Shown here in pieces: positions 47,541 through 61,626 of a stretch of 64,000 nucleotides of DNA. Made by a program: the position numbers and the translations under genes. The DNA is from Balanoglossus misakiensis (lineage: Eukaryota; Hemichordata), in assembly GCA_040954595.2 (NCBI GenBank), contig CM082594.2, positions 744,001 to 808,000 on the forward strand, written 5' to 3'. Below the pieces are notes generated by a model. That model was given only the letters and a program-made list of their open reading frames with translations. It searched no databases and had not been told where the DNA came from. Numbering within the stretch: position 1 is the first letter of the stretch; the number at the start of each line of letters is the position of its first letter.

Positions 47541-49493
47541 CCCCCCCCTACATTATATGCGGTACGCCGATGTCAGCTTACCCGGCAGTACTGCAGGCCG
47601 TGCCCCCAAATAACGTCGGTGTTTGAAACGCCCTGGTTAAATTCGGGCTTTCTCTATAAATTGACAGGCAATAATGCAGTCCTACCGGAACAAATGTCGA
47701 GTGTTGACCCGCTGTGACTTTCCCTCTCGGTTTGCCCGACTTAGCCAACGTCTTTGTACTAATGTGTCGGGTCTTTTGCAGAGCCAGGCCGAAGGAAATC
47801 CGACTTGATCACCGTTGCTAACGAACGCTAGTGTCTGTCATGGTGTGCCGGGGGTTTTAGAAGAGCCAGGCCGTAGGAGATCTGACTTGATCATCGTGGT
47901 CAATGTACGCGTGTTTCCGCTCTAAAGTGCCGGGGCTTCAGCTAAACCAGGCCGTAGGAAATCCGACGTAATCACCGTTGATAACTTACGCCAGTCTGTG
48001 TCATATAGAGCCGGTGCACCAGCCGAATCACGCCGTAGGAAATCTGACTTGATCAACGTGGTCTCCGTACGCGTGTTTCTGCTCTGGAGTGCCGGGGCTT
48101 TATCCAAGCCATGCCGTAGAAAATCTGACTTGATCACCGTTGCTAACCTACGCTAGTGTCTGTCATATTGTGACGGAGATTTAGCCGAGCCAGGCCGTAG
48201 AAAATCTGACTTGATCACCGTTGCTAACGAACGCTAGTGTCTGTCATAGTGTGCCGGGGTTTTAGTCGAACCAAGCCGTAGGAGATCAGACTTGATCAAC
48301 GTGGTCTCTGTACGCGTGTTTCTGCTCTGGAGTGCCGGGGCTTTATCCAAGCCATGCCGTAGAAAATCTGACTTGATCACCGTTGCTAACCTACGCTAGT
48401 GTCTGTCATATTGTGACGGAGATTTAGCCGAGCCAGGCCGTAGAAAAATCGACTTGTTCAACGTTGCCAGTGTGCAACTGTTTCTGTTCTAGAGTGTCAG
48501 GGTTTTAGCCGACTTGTAGGAAATCTGAGTTGATGAACGGGAATTCAATGTTAGAAATCCGTGTGGAAAGTATCTCTACCCGTTTGGAACTAAGAAAAGA
48601 ATTTATTCTTATTTATTTTGTAAAAAAACAATATTTCGAAAAAAAGTCGAAAATGGTAATTTTGTCTTGGGTGATTCAAATTATACCGCCTTTTCTGGAA
48701 TTTGCAGCACTTTTTACAAGAGAACGACACTTCATGCTCTATAATATTTTCGAAAATGAAGAAAAGAGTTAATTTTTTATGATTTTTTAAAAATTTACCA
48801 TTTTTGTCAAAATATGGCCAAAATGGCTATTTTTTCTTGAATTCCGTCAATATCTCAGCATTTTTGGAGTGGTCGAAAGTTTTAACATACAATCAACATG
48901 TCATATATGATCAGGCACTAAATTCGAAGAACAAAGGTCTTTTATTTTTTTTTCTAAAAATGACATTTTCAAGGAAAATTTGGTAAAACGCAATTTTGTC
49001 TGCAGTGAGACAAATTAGACGGTCTTTTGTGGAATTTGTATCGATATATACATACGAAGAGCATTATATACTCCATCAGATTTCCGAAAATGTAGAAAAC
49101 AGGTATTTTTTGTAATTTTCAAAAATTTACCATTTTGACCGAATTGTGGCTAAAATTGTTATTTTCGTGTTGAATGCCGCCAGTGTCACTGCTTTTAAAA
49201 GTCATAAAAACTTTTAACATACAAGCAATTGTTTATATATGATAAGGTCACCGTATTAAAAAAATAAAGAATGTTTTGACTAAAAATGACCTTTTTGGTG
49301 CAAAAACGAATAAAACGCAATTTTGTATTAAATCAGCTCATTCAGAGTGCATTTTTTATAATCAGCACCATTTTTACATATAATGGAAATTTCATACATC
49401 ATCAGATATCCAAATATGAAAAAATGATTTAGATTTTAGATGATTGTCCAAAAGTAGCTGATATCTAATAAATGTAGTATTGAACCGTTCTGT
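47541..49493 (-). repeat. Inverted satellite unit (1953 bp), scrambled A/B order
   Basis: From low to high coordinate: A5 B4 A4 B1 A1 A2 B1 A1 B0. B3, A3 and B2 are lost, B1 and A1 are doubled, and two A monomers are adjacent near 48200. About one monomer shorter than usual. C tract 47541-47548 (8 C). Confidence 0.9.
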
Positions 49494-51536
49494 CCCCCCC
49501 CCCCCCTACATTACATGCGGTACGCCGATGTCAGCTTACCCATCAGTACTGCAGGCCGTGCCCACAACTAACGTCGGTGTTTGAAACGCCCTGGTTAAAT
49601 TCGGGCTTTCTCTATAAATTGACAGGCAATAATGTAGTCCTACCGGAACAAATGTCGAGTGTTGACCCGCTGTGACTTTCCCTCTTCGGTTTGCCCGACT
49701 TAGCCAACGTCTTTGTACTAGAGTGTCGGGTCTTTTGCAGAGCCAGGCCGAAGGAAATCCGACTTGATCACCGTTGCTAACGAACGCTAGTGTCTGTCAT
49801 GGTGTGCCGGGGTTTTAGTCGAGCCAGGCCGTAGGAGATCTGACTTGATCATCGTGGTCAATGTACGCGTGTTTCCGCTCTAAAGTGCCGGGGCTTCAGC
49901 TAAACCAGGCCGTAGGAAATCCGACGTAATCACCGTTGATAACTTACGCCAGTCTGTGTCATATAGAGCCGGTGTACCAGCCGAGTCACGCCGTAGGAAA
50001 TCTTACTTGATCAACGTGGTCAATGTACGCCTGTTTCTGCTCTAGAGAGCCGGGGCTTCAGCTGAGCCAGGCCGTAGGAAACCCGACGTGATTACCGTTG
50101 TTAACTTACGCCAGTTTGTGTCCTATATATAGTGCCGGGGCATCAGCCGTGCCAGGCCGAAGGAAATGTGAGTAGATCAACGTGGTCTCTGTACGCGTGT
50201 TTCTGCTCTAGAGTGCCAGGGCTTTAGCCAAGCCATGCCGTAGAAAATCTGACTTGATCACCGTTGCTAACGAACGCTAGTGTCTGTCATAGTGTGCCGG
50301 GGTTTTAGTCGAACAAAGCCGTAGGAGATCAGACTTGATCAACGTGGTCTCTGTACGCGTGTTTCTGCTCTGGAGTGCCGGGGCTTTATCCAAGCCATGC
50401 CGTAGAAAATCTGACTTGATCACCGTTGCTAACGTACGCTAGTGTCTGTCATATTGTGACGGAGATTTAGCCGAGCCAGGCCGTAGAAAAATCGACTTGT
50501 TCAACGTTACCAGTGTGCAACTGTTTCTGTTCTAGAGTGTCAGGGTTTTAGCCGACTTGTAGGAAATCTGAGTTGATGAACGGGAATTCAATGTTAGAAA
50601 TCCGTGTGGAAAGTATCTCTACCCGTTTGGAACTAAGAAAAGAATTTATTCTTATTTATTTTGTAAAAAAACAATATTTCGAAAAAAAGTCGAAAATGGT
50701 AATTTTGTCTTGGGTGATTCAAATTATACCGCCTTTTCTGGAATTTGCAGCACTTTTTACAAGAGAACGACACTTCATGCTCTATAATATTTCCGAAAAT
50801 GAAGAAAAGAGTTAATTTTTTATGATTTTTTAAAAATTTACCATTTTTGTCAAAATATGGCCAAAATGGCTATTTTTTCTTGAATTCCGTCAATATCTCA
50901 GCATTTTTGGAGTGGTCGAAAGTTTTAACATACAATCAACATGTCATATATGATCAGGCACTAAATTCGAAGAACAAAGGTTTTTTATTTTTTTTTCTAA
51001 AAATGACATTTTCATGGAAAATTTGGTAAAACGCAATTTTGTCTGCAGTGAGCCAAATTAGACGGTCTTTTGTGGAATTTGTATCGATATATACATACGA
51101 AGAGCATTCTATACTCCATCAGATTTCCGAAAATGTAGAAAACATGTATTTTTTGTAATTTTCAAAAATTTACCATTTTGACCGAATTGTGGCTAAAATT
51201 GTTATTTTCGTGTTGAATGCCGCCAGTGTCACTGCTTTTAAAAGTCATAAAAACTTTTAACATACAAGTAATTGTTTATATATGATAAGGTCACCGAATT
51301 AAAAAAATAAAGAATGTTTTGACTAAAAATGACCTTTTTGGTGCAAAAACGAATAAAACGCAATTTTGTATTAAATCAGCTCATTCAGAGTGCATTTTTA
51401 TAATCAGCACCATTTTTACATATAATGGAAATTTCATACATCATCAGATATCCAAATATGAAAAGATGATTTACATTTTAGATGATTGTCAAAAATTAGC
51501 TGATATCTGATAAATGTAGTATTGAACCGTTCTGTT
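49494..51536 (-). repeat. Inverted satellite unit (2043 bp), canonical
   Basis: Full order of monomers. It shares with the previous unit the CTCTGGAGTGCCGG variant in B1 and the GGCACTAAATTCG variant in AT module 2. 13-C tract 49494-49506. Confidence 0.94.
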
Positions 51537-53586
51537 CCCCCCCCCCCCTACATTATATGCGGTACGCTGATGTCAGCTTACCCGGCAGTACTGCAGGCCG
51601 TGCCCCCAACTAACGTCGGTGTTTGAAACGCCCTGGTTAAATTCGGGCTTTCTCTATAAATTGACAGGCAATAATGCAGTCCTACCGGAACAAATGTCGA
51701 GTGTTGACCCGCTGTGACTTTCCCTGTTCGGTTTGCCCGACTTAGCCAACGTCTTTGTACTAGAGTGTCGGGTCTTTTGCAGAGCCAGGCCGAAGGAAAT
51801 CCGACTTGATCACCGTTGCTAACGAACGCTAGTGTCTGTCATGGTGTGCCGGGGTTTTAGTCGAGCCAGGCCGTAGGAGATCTGACTTGATTATCGTGGT
51901 CAATGTACGCGTGTTTCCGCTCTAAAGGGCCGGGGCTTCAGCTACACCAGGCCGTAGGAAATCCGACGTAATCACCGTTGATAACTTACGCCAGTCTGTG
52001 TCATATAGAGCCGGTGCACCAGCCGAGTCACGCCGTAGGAAATCTTACTTGATCAACGTGGTCAATGTACGCCTGTTTCTGCTCTAGAGTGCCGGGGATT
52101 CAGCTGAGCCAGGCCGTGGGAAACCCGACGTGATTACCGTTGTTAACTTACGCCAGTTTGTGTCCTATATATAGTGCCGGGGCATCAGCCGTGCCAGGCC
52201 GAAGGAAATGTGAGTAGATCAACGTGGTCTCTGTACGCGTGTTTCTGCTCTAGAGTGCCAGGGCTTTAGCCAAGCCATGCCGTAGGAAATCTGACTTGAT
52301 CAACGTTGCTAACGAACGCTAATGTCTGTCATAGTGTGCCGGGGTTTTAGTCGAGCCAAGCCGTAGGAGATCAGACTTGATCAACGTGGTCTCTGTACGC
52401 GTGTTTCTGCTCTAGAGTGCCGGGGCTTTATCCAAGCCATGCCGTAGAAAATCTGACTTGATCACCGTTGCTAACGTACGCTAGTGTCTGTCATATTGTG
52501 ACGGAGATTTAGCCGAGCCAGGCCGTAGAAAAATCGACTTGTTCAACGTTACCAGTGTGCAACTGTTTCTGCTCTAGAGTGTCAGGGTTTTAGCCGACTT
52601 ATGCTGTAGGAAATCTGAGTTGATGAACGGGAATTCAATGTTAGAAAACCCATTTGGAAAGTATCTCTACCCGTTTGAAACTAAGAAAAGAATTTATTCT
52701 TATTTATTTTGTAAAAAGGACAATTTTTCGAAAAAAAGTCGAAAAATTGCAATTTTGTCTTGGGTGATTCAAATTATACCGCCTTTTCTGGAATTTGCAG
52801 CACTTTTTACAAGAGAACGACACTTCATGCTCCATAATATTTCCGAAAATGAAGAAAAGAGTTAATTTTTTATGATTTTTCAAAAATTTACCATTTTTGT
52901 CAAAATATGGCCAAAATGGCTATTTTTCTTGAATTCCGTCAATATCTCTGCATTTTTGGAGTGGTCGAGAGTTTTAACATACAATCAACATGTCATATAT
53001 GATCAGGGCACCAAATTCGAAGAACAAAGGTTTTTCTATTTTTTTTTCTAAAATGACATTTTCAAGGAAAATTTGGTAAAACGCAATTTTGTCTGCAGTG
53101 AGCCAAATTAGACGGTCTTTTGTGGAATTTGTATCGATATATACATACGAAGAGCATTCTATACTCCATCAGATTTCCGAAAATGTAGAAAACAGGTATT
53201 TTTTGTAATTTTCAAAAATTTACCATTTTGACCAAATTGTGGCTAAAATTGTTATTTTCGTGATGAATGCCGCCAGTGTCACTGCTTTTAAAAGTCATAA
53301 AAACTTTTAACATACAAGCAATTGTTTATATATGATCAGGTCACCGAATTAAAAATATAAAGAATGTTTTGCCTAAAAATGACCTTTTTGGTGCAAAAAC
53401 GAATAAAACGCAATCTTGTATTAAATCAGTTCATTCAGAGTGCATGTTTTATAATAAGCACCATTTTTACATATAATGGAAATTTCATACATCATCAGAT
53501 ATCCAAATATGAAAAAATGATTTAGATTTTAGATGATTGTCCAAAATTAGCTGATATCTAATAAATGTAGTATTGAACCGTTCTGT
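51537..53586 (-). repeat. Inverted satellite unit (2050 bp), canonical
   Basis: Complete unit, 12-C tract 51537-51548. Confidence 0.95.
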
Positions 53587-55637
53587 CCCCCCCCCCCCTT
53601 ACATTATATGCGGTACGCCGATGTCAGCTTACCCGGCAGTACTGTAGGCCGTGCCCCCAACAAACGTCGGTGTTTGAAACGCCCTGGTTAAATTCGGGCT
53701 CTCTCTATAAATCGACAGGCAATAATGCAGTCCTACCGGAACAAATGTCGAGTGTTGACCCGCTGCGACTTTCCCTCTTCGGTTTGCCCAACTTAGCCAA
53801 CGTCTTTGTACTAGAGTGTCGGGTCTTTTGCAGAGCCAGGCCGAAGGAAATCCGACTTGATCACCGTTGCTAACGAACGCTAGTGTCTGTCATGGTGTGC
53901 CGGGGTTTTAGTCGAGCCAGGCCGTAGGAGATCTGACTTGATCATCGTGGTCAATGTACGCGTGTTTCCGCTCTAAAGTGCCGGGGCTTCAGCTAAACCA
54001 GGCCGTAGGAAATCCGACGTAATCACCATTGATAACTTACGCCAGTCTGTGTCATATAGAGCCGGTGCACCAGCCGAGTCACGCCGTAGGAAATCTGACT
54101 TGATCAACGTGGTCAATGTACGCCTGTTTCTGCTCTAGAGTGCCGGGGCTTCAGCTGAGCCAGGCCGTAGGAAACCCGACGTGATTACCGTTGTTAACTT
54201 ACGCCAGTTTGTGTCCTATATATAGTGCCGGGGCATCAGCCTTGCCAGGCCGAAGGAAATGTGAGTAGATCAACGCGGTGACTGTACGCGTGTTTCTGCT
54301 CTAGAGTGCCAGGGCTTTAGCCAAGCCATGCCGTAGGAAATCTGACTTGATCAACGTTGCTAACGAACGCTAGTGTCTGTCATAGTGTGCCGGGGTTTTA
54401 GTCGAGCCAAACCGTAGGAGATCAGACTTGATCAACGTGGTCTCTGTACGCGTGTTTCTGCTCTAGAGTGCCGGGGCTTTATCCAACCCATGCCGTAGAA
54501 AATCTGACTTGATCACCGTTGCTAACGTACGCTAGTGTCTGTCATATTGTGACGGAGATTTAGCCGAGCCAGGCCGTAGAAAAATCGACTTGTTCAACGT
54601 TACCAGTGTGCAACTGTTTCTGCTCTAGAGTGTCAGGGTTTTAGCCGACTTATGCTGTAGGAAATCTGAGTTGATGAACGGGAATTCAATGTTAGAAAAC
54701 CCGTGTGGAAAGTATCTCTACCCGTTTGAAACTAAGAAAAGAATTTATTCTTATTTATTTTGTAAAAAAGAAAATTTTTCGAAAAAAAGTAAAAAAATTG
54801 CAATTTTGTCTTGGGTGATTCAAATTATACCGCCTTTTCTGGAATTTGCAGCACTTTTTACAAGAGAACGACACTTCATGCTCCATAATATTTCCGAAAA
54901 TGAAGAAAAGAGTTAATTTTTTATGATTTTTCAAAAATTTACCATTTTTGTCAAAATATGGCCAAAATGGCTATTTTTCTTGAATTCCGTCAATATCTCT
55001 GCATTTTTGGAGTGGTCGAGAGTTTTAACATACAATCAACATGTCATATATGATCAGGGCACCAAATTCGAAGAACAAAGGTTTTTTTATTTTTTTTTCT
55101 AAAAATGACATTTTCAAGGAAAATTTGGTAAAACGCAATTTTGTCTGCAGTGAGCCAAATTAGACGGTCTTTTGTGGAATTTGTATCGATATATACATAC
55201 GAAGAGCATTCTATACTCCATCAGATTTCCGAAAATGTAGAAAACAGGTATTTTTTGTAATTTTCAAAAATTTACCATTTTGACCAAATTGTGGCTAAAA
55301 TTGTTATTTTCGTGATGAATGCCGCCAGTGTCACTGCTTTTAAAAGTCATAAAAACTTTTAACATACAAGCAATTGTTTATATATGATCAGGTCACCGAA
55401 TTAAAAATATAAAGAATGTTTTGCCTAAAAATGACCTTTTTGGTGCAAAAACGAATAAAACGCAATCTTGTATTAAATCAGTTCATTCAGAGTGCATGTT
55501 TTATAATAAGCACCAATTTTACATATAATGGAAATTTCATACATCATCAGATATCCAAATATGAAAAAATGATTTAGATTTTAGATGATTGTCCAAAATT
55601 AGCTGATATGTAATAAATGTAGTATTGAACCGTTCTG
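53587..55637 (-). repeat. Inverted satellite unit (2051 bp), canonical
   Basis: Complete unit, 12-C tract 53587-53598. The linker carries the variant reading ATCGACAGGC on +, matching the subgroup seen at 29-33 kb. Confidence 0.95.
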
Positions 55638-57856
55638 CCCCCCCCCCCCCCCCTTACATTATATGCGGTACGCCGATGTCAGCTTACCCGGCAGTACTGT
55701 AGGCCGTGCCCCCAACAAACGTCGGTGTTTGAAACGCCCTGGTTAAATTCGGGCTCTCTCTATAAATCGACAGGCAATAATGCAGTCCTACCGGAACAAA
55801 TGTCAAGTGTTGAACCGCTGTGACTTTCCCTGTTCGGTTTGCCCGACTTAGCCAACGTCTTTGTACTAGAGTGTCGGGTCTTTTGCAGAGCCAGGCCGAA
55901 GGAAATCCGACTTGATCACCGTTGCTAACGAACGCTAGTGTCTGTCATGGTGTGCCGGGGTTTTAGTCGAGTCAGGCCGTAGGAGATCTGACTTGATCAT
56001 CGTGGTCAATGTACGCGTGTTTCCGCTCCACAGTGCCGGGGCTTCAGCTAAACCATGCCGTAGGAAATCTGGCGTAATCACCGTTGATAACTCACGCCAG
56101 TGTGTGTCATATAGAGCCGGTGCACCAGCCGAGTCACGCCGTAGGAAATCTGACTTGATCAACGTGGTCAATGTACGCCTGTTTCTGCTCAAAAGTGCCG
56201 GGGCTTTAGCTAAACCATGCCGTAGGAAATCCGACGTAATCACCGTTGATAACTTACGCCAGTCTGTGTCATATAGAGCCGGTGCACCAGCCGAGTCACG
56301 CCGTAGGAAATCTGACTTGATCAACGTGGTCAATGTACGCCTGTTTCTGCTCTAGAGTGCCGGGGCTTCAGCTGAGCCAGGCCGTAGGAAACCCGACGTG
56401 ATTACCATTGTTAACTTACGCCAGTCTGTGTCCTATATATAGTGCCGGGGCATCAGCCGTGCCAGGCGAAAGGAAATGTGAGTAGATCAACGTGGTCTCT
56501 GTACGCGTGTTTCTGCTCTAGAGTGTCAGGGCTTTAGCAAAGCCATGCCGTAGGAAATCTGACTTGATCAACGTTGCTAACGAACGCTAGTGTCTGTCAT
56601 AGTGTGCCGGGGTTTTAGTCGAGCCAAGCCGTAGGAGATCAGACTTGATCAACGTGGTCTCTGTACGCGTGTTTCTGCTCTAGAGTGCCGGGGCTTTATC
56701 CAACCCATGCCGTTGAAAATCTGACTTGATCACCGTTGCTAACGTACGCTAGTGTCTGTCATATTGTGACGAGATTTAGCCGAGCCAGGCCGTAGAAAAA
56801 TCGACTTGTTCAGCGTTATCAGTGTGCAACTGTTTCTGCTCTAGAGTGTCAGGGTTTTTAGCCGACTTATGCTGTAGGAAATCTGAGTTGATGAACGGGA
56901 ATTCAATGTTAGAAAACCCGTGTGGAAAGTATCTCTACCCGTTTGAAACTAAGAAAAGAATTTATTCTTATTTATTTTTTAAAATAGACAATTTTTCGAA
57001 AACAAGTCGAAAATGGTAATTTTGTCTTGGGTGATTCAAATTATACCACATTTTCTGGAATTTGCAGCACTTTTTACAAGAGAACGACACTTCATGCTCC
57101 ATAATATTTCCGAAAATGAAGAAAAGAGTTTTATTTTTTATGATTTTTTAAAAATGTACAATTTTGTCAAAATATGGCCAAAATGGCTATTTTTTCTTGA
57201 ATTCCGTCAATATCTCTGCATTTTTGGAGTGGTCGAAAGTTTTAACATACAATCAACATGTCATATATGATCAGGGCACCAAGTTCGAAGAACGAAGGTT
57301 TTTTTATTTTATTTTTCTAAAAATGACATTTTCAAGGAAAATTTGGTAAAACGCAATTTTGTCTGCAGTGAGCCAAATTAGACGGTCTTTTGTGGAATTG
57401 GTATCGATATATATATACGAAGAGCATTCTATACTCCATCAGATTTCCGAAAATGTAGAAAACAGGTATTTTTTGTAATTTTCAAAAATTTACCATTTTG
57501 ACCAAATTGTGGTTAAAATTGTTATTTTCGTGTTGAATGCCGCCAGTGTCACTGCTTTTAAAAGTCATAAAAACTTTTAACATGCAAGCAATTGCTTATA
57601 TATGATCAGGTCACCGAATTAAAAAAATAAAGAATGTTTTGCCTAAAAATGACCTTTTTGGTGCAAAAACGAATAAAACGCAATTTTGTATTAAATCAGC
57701 TCATTCAGAGTGCATTTTTTATAATCAGCACCATTTTTACATATAATGGAAATTTCATACATCATCAGATATCCAAATATGAAAAAATGATTTAGATTTT
57801 AGATGATTGTCCAAAATTAGCTGATATCTAATAAATGTGGTATTGAACCGTTCTGT
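55638..57856 (-). repeat. Inverted satellite unit (2219 bp), one extra dimer
   Basis: A second A4/B4-type dimer lies at about 56040-56210. Opposed 120- and 132-codon frames (55993-56355 and 55935-56333) run through the dimers because the period is a multiple of three. They encode near-repeats of 54 residues and are not called as genes. 16-C tract 55638-55653. Confidence 0.93.
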
Positions 57857-60071
57857 CCCCCCCCCCCCCCTACATTATATGCGGTACGCCGATGTCAGCT
57901 TACCCGGCAGTACTGCAGGCCGTGCCCCCAAATAACGTCCTTGTTTGAAACGCCCTGGTTAAATTCGGGCTTTCTCTATAAATTGACAGGCAATAATGCA
58001 GTCCTACCCGAACAAATGTCGAGTGTTGACCCGCTGCGACTTTCCCTCTTCGGTTTGCCCAACTTAGCCAACGTCTTTGTACTAATGTGTCGGGTCTTTT
58101 GCAGAGCCAGGCCGAAGGAAATCCGACTTGATCACCGTTGCTAACGAACGCTAGTGTCTGTCATGGTGTGCCGGGGTTTTAGTCGAGCCAGGCCGTAGGA
58201 GATCTGACTTGATCATCGTGGTCAATGTACGCGTGTTTCCGCTCCACAGTGCCGGGGCTTCAGCTAAACCATGCCGTAGGAAATCTGGCGTAATCACCGT
58301 TGATAACTCACGCCAGTGTGTGTCATATAGAGCCGGTGCACCAGCCGAGTCACGCCGTAGGAAATCTGACTTGATCAACGTGGTCAAAGTACGCCTGTTT
58401 CTGCTCAAAAGTGCCGGGGCTTTAGCTAAACCATGCCGTAGGAAATCCGACGTAATCACCGTTGATAACTTACGCCAGTCTGTGTCATATAGAGCCGGTG
58501 CACCAGCCGAGTCACGCCGTAGGAAATCTGACTTGATCAACGTGGTCAATGTACGCCTGTTTCTGCTCTAGAGTGCCGGGGCTTCAGCTGAGCCAGGCCG
58601 TAGGAAACCCGACGTGATTACCGTTGTTAACTTACGCCAGTCTGTGTCCTATATATAGTGCCGGGGCATCAGCCGTGCCAGGCCGAAGGAAATGTGAGTA
58701 GATCAACGTGGTCTCTGTACGCGTGTTTCTGCTCTAGAGTGTCAGGGCTTTAGCAAAGCCATGCCGTAGGAAATCTGACTTGATCAACGTTGCTAACGAA
58801 CGCTAGTGTCTGTCATAGTGTGCCGGGGTTTTAGTCGAGCCAAGCCGTAGGAGATCAGACTTGATCAACGTGGTCTCTGTACGCGTGTTTCTGCTCTAGA
58901 GTGCCGGGGCTTTATCCAACCCATGCCGTTGAAAATCTGACTTGATCACCGTTGCTAACGTACGCTAGTGTCTGTCATATTGTGACGAGATTTAGCCGAG
59001 CCAGGCCGTAGAAAAATCGACTTGTTCAGCGTTATCAGTGTGCAACTGTTTCTGCTCTAGAGTGTCAGGGTTTTAGCCGACTTATGCTGTAGGAAATCTG
59101 AGTTGATGAACGGGAATTCAATGTTAGAAAACCCGTGTGGAAAGTATCTCTACCCGTTTGAAACTAAGAAAAGAATTTATTCTTATTTATTTTTTAAAAA
59201 AGACAATTTTTCGAAAACAAGTCGAAAATGGTAATTTTGTCTTGGGTGATTCAAATTATACCACATTTTCTGGAATTTGCAGCACTTTTTACAAGAGAAC
59301 GACACTTCATGCTCCATAATATTTCCGAAAATGAAGAAAAGAGTTTATTTTTTATGATTTTTTAAAAATGTACCATTTTGTCAAAATATGGCCAAAATGG
59401 CTATTTTTTCTTGAATTCCGTCAATATCTCTGCATTTTTGGAGTGGTGGAAAGTTTTAACATACAATCAACATGTCATGTATGATCAGGGCACCAAATTC
59501 GAAGAACGAAAGTTTTTTTATTTTATTTTTCTAAAAATGACATTTTCAAGGAAAATTTGGTAAAACGCAATTTTGTATGCAGTAAGCCAAATTAGACGGT
59601 CTTTTGTGGAATTTGTATCGATATATATATACGAAGAGCATTCTATACTCCATCAGATTTCCGAAAATGTAGAAAACAGGTATTTTTTGTAATTTTCAAA
59701 AATTTACCATTTTGACCAAATTGTGGTTAAAATTGTTATTTTCGTGTTGAATGCCGCCAGTGTCACTGCTTTTAAAAGTCATAAAAACTTTTAACATGCA
59801 AGCAATTGCTTATATATGATCAGGCCACCGAATTAAAAAAATAAAGAATGTTTTGCCTAAAAATGACCTTTTTGGTGCAAAAACGAATAAAACGCAATTT
59901 TTGTATTAAATCAGCTCATTCAGAGTGCATTTTTTATAATCAGCACCATTTTTACATATATTGGAAATTTCATACATCATCAGATATCCAAATATGAAAA
60001 AATGATTTAGATTTTAGATGATTGTCTAAAATTAGCTGATATCTAATAAATGTAGTATTGAACCGTTCTGT
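57857..60071 (-). repeat. Inverted satellite unit (2215 bp), twin of the previous one
   Basis: The same extra dimer at about 58255-58430, with the same marker changes (CTCCACAGTGCC, CTCACGCCAGTGTG, CTCAAAAGTGCC). The two A/B blocks lie 2216 bp apart and differ at only a few bases, so one is a recent copy of the other. 14-C tract 57857-57870. Confidence 0.94.
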
Positions 60072-61626
60072 CCCCCCCCCCCTACATTATATGCGGTACG
60101 CCGATGTCAGCTTACCCGGCAGTACTGCAGGCCGTGCCCCCAAATAACGTCGGTGTTTGAAACGCCCTGGTTAAATTCGGGCTTTCTCTATAAATTGACA
60201 GGCAATAATGCAGTCCTACCCGAACAAATGTCGAGTGTTGACCCGCTGTGACTTTCCCTCTTCGGTTTGCCCGACTTAGCCAACGTCTCTGTACTAATGT
60301 GTCGGGTCTTTTGCAGAGCCAGGCCGAAGGAAATCCGACTTGATCACCGTTGCTAACGAACGCTAGTGTCTGTCATGGTGTGCCGGGGTTTTAGTCGAGC
60401 CAGGCCGTAGGAGATCTGACTTGATCATCGTGGTCAATGTACGCGTGTTTCCGCTCTGAAGTGCCGGGGCTTCAGCTAAACCATGCCGTAGGAAATCCGA
60501 CGTAATCACCGTTGATAACTTACGCCAGTCTGTGTCATATAGAGCCGGTGCACCAGCCGAGTCACGCCGTAGGAAATCTGACTTGATCAACGTGGTCACT
60601 GTACGCCTGTTTCTGCTCTAGAGTGCCGGGGCTTCATCTGAGCCAGGCCGTAGGAAACCCGACGTGATTACCGTTGTTAACTTACGCCAGTCTGTGTCCT
60701 ATATATAGTGCCGGGGCATCAGCCGTGCCAGGCCGAAGGAAATGTGAGTAGATCAACGTGGTCTCTGTACGCGTGTTTCTGCTCTAGAGTGCCGGGGCTT
60801 TATCCAAGCCATGCCGTAGAAAATCTGACTTGATCACCGTTGCTAACGTACGATAGTGTCTGTCATATTGTGACGGAGATTTAGCCGAGCCAGGCCGTAG
60901 AAAAATCGACTTGTTCAACGTTACCAGTGTGCAACTGTTTCTGCTCTAAAGTCTCAGGGTTTTAGCCGACTTATGCTGTAGGAAATCTGAGTTGATGAAC
61001 GGGAATTCAATGTTAGAAAACCCGTGTAGAAAGTATCTCTACCCGTTTGAAACTAAGAAAAGAATTTATTCTTATTTTTTATCTAAAAATGACATTTTCA
61101 AGGAAAATTTGGTAAAACGCAATTTTGTCTGCAGTGAGCCAAATTAGATTGTCTTTTGTGGAATTTTTATCGATATATACATACGAAGAGCATTCTATAC
61201 TCCATCAGATTTCCGAAAATGTAGAAAACAGGTATTTTTTGTAATTTTCAAAAATTTACCATTTTGACCAAATTATGGCTAAAATTGTTATTTTCGTGTT
61301 GAATGCCGCCAGTGTCACTGCTTTTAAAAGTCATAAAAACTTTTAACATACAAGCAATTGTTTATATATGATCAGGTCACCGAATTAAAAAAAATAAAGA
61401 ATGTTTGGCCTAAAAATGACCTTTTTGGCGCAAAAACGAATAAAACGCAATTTTGTATTAAATAACCTCATTCAGAGTGCATTTTTTTTATAATCAGCAC
61501 CATTTTTACATATAATGGAAATTTCATACATCACCAGATATCCAAATATGAAAAAATGATTTAGATTTTAGATGATTGTCCAAAATTAGCTGATATCTAA
61601 TAAATGTAGTATTGAACCGTTCTGTT
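60072..61626 (-). repeat. Inverted short unit (1555 bp), two separate deletions
   Basis: One A/B dimer is missing near 60800 (A3 is followed by a B2/B1 fusion). In the AT half about 340 bp, one module, are missing near 61080, where TTATTCTTATTTT joins TATCTAAAAATGACATT. Both losses are one period of the local subrepeat. Confidence 0.92.

Noticed and set aside
55935-56355. Opposed open frames of 120-132 codons in the A/B block, repeated at 58151-58571, with shorter relatives at 20113, 47922 and 60363
   Set aside because: They exist because 81 bp is 27 codons, so an open monomer stays open when repeated. They are present only in units with certain variants and are broken in the others. Both strands are open, and the products are simple 27/54-residue repeats with no known motif.
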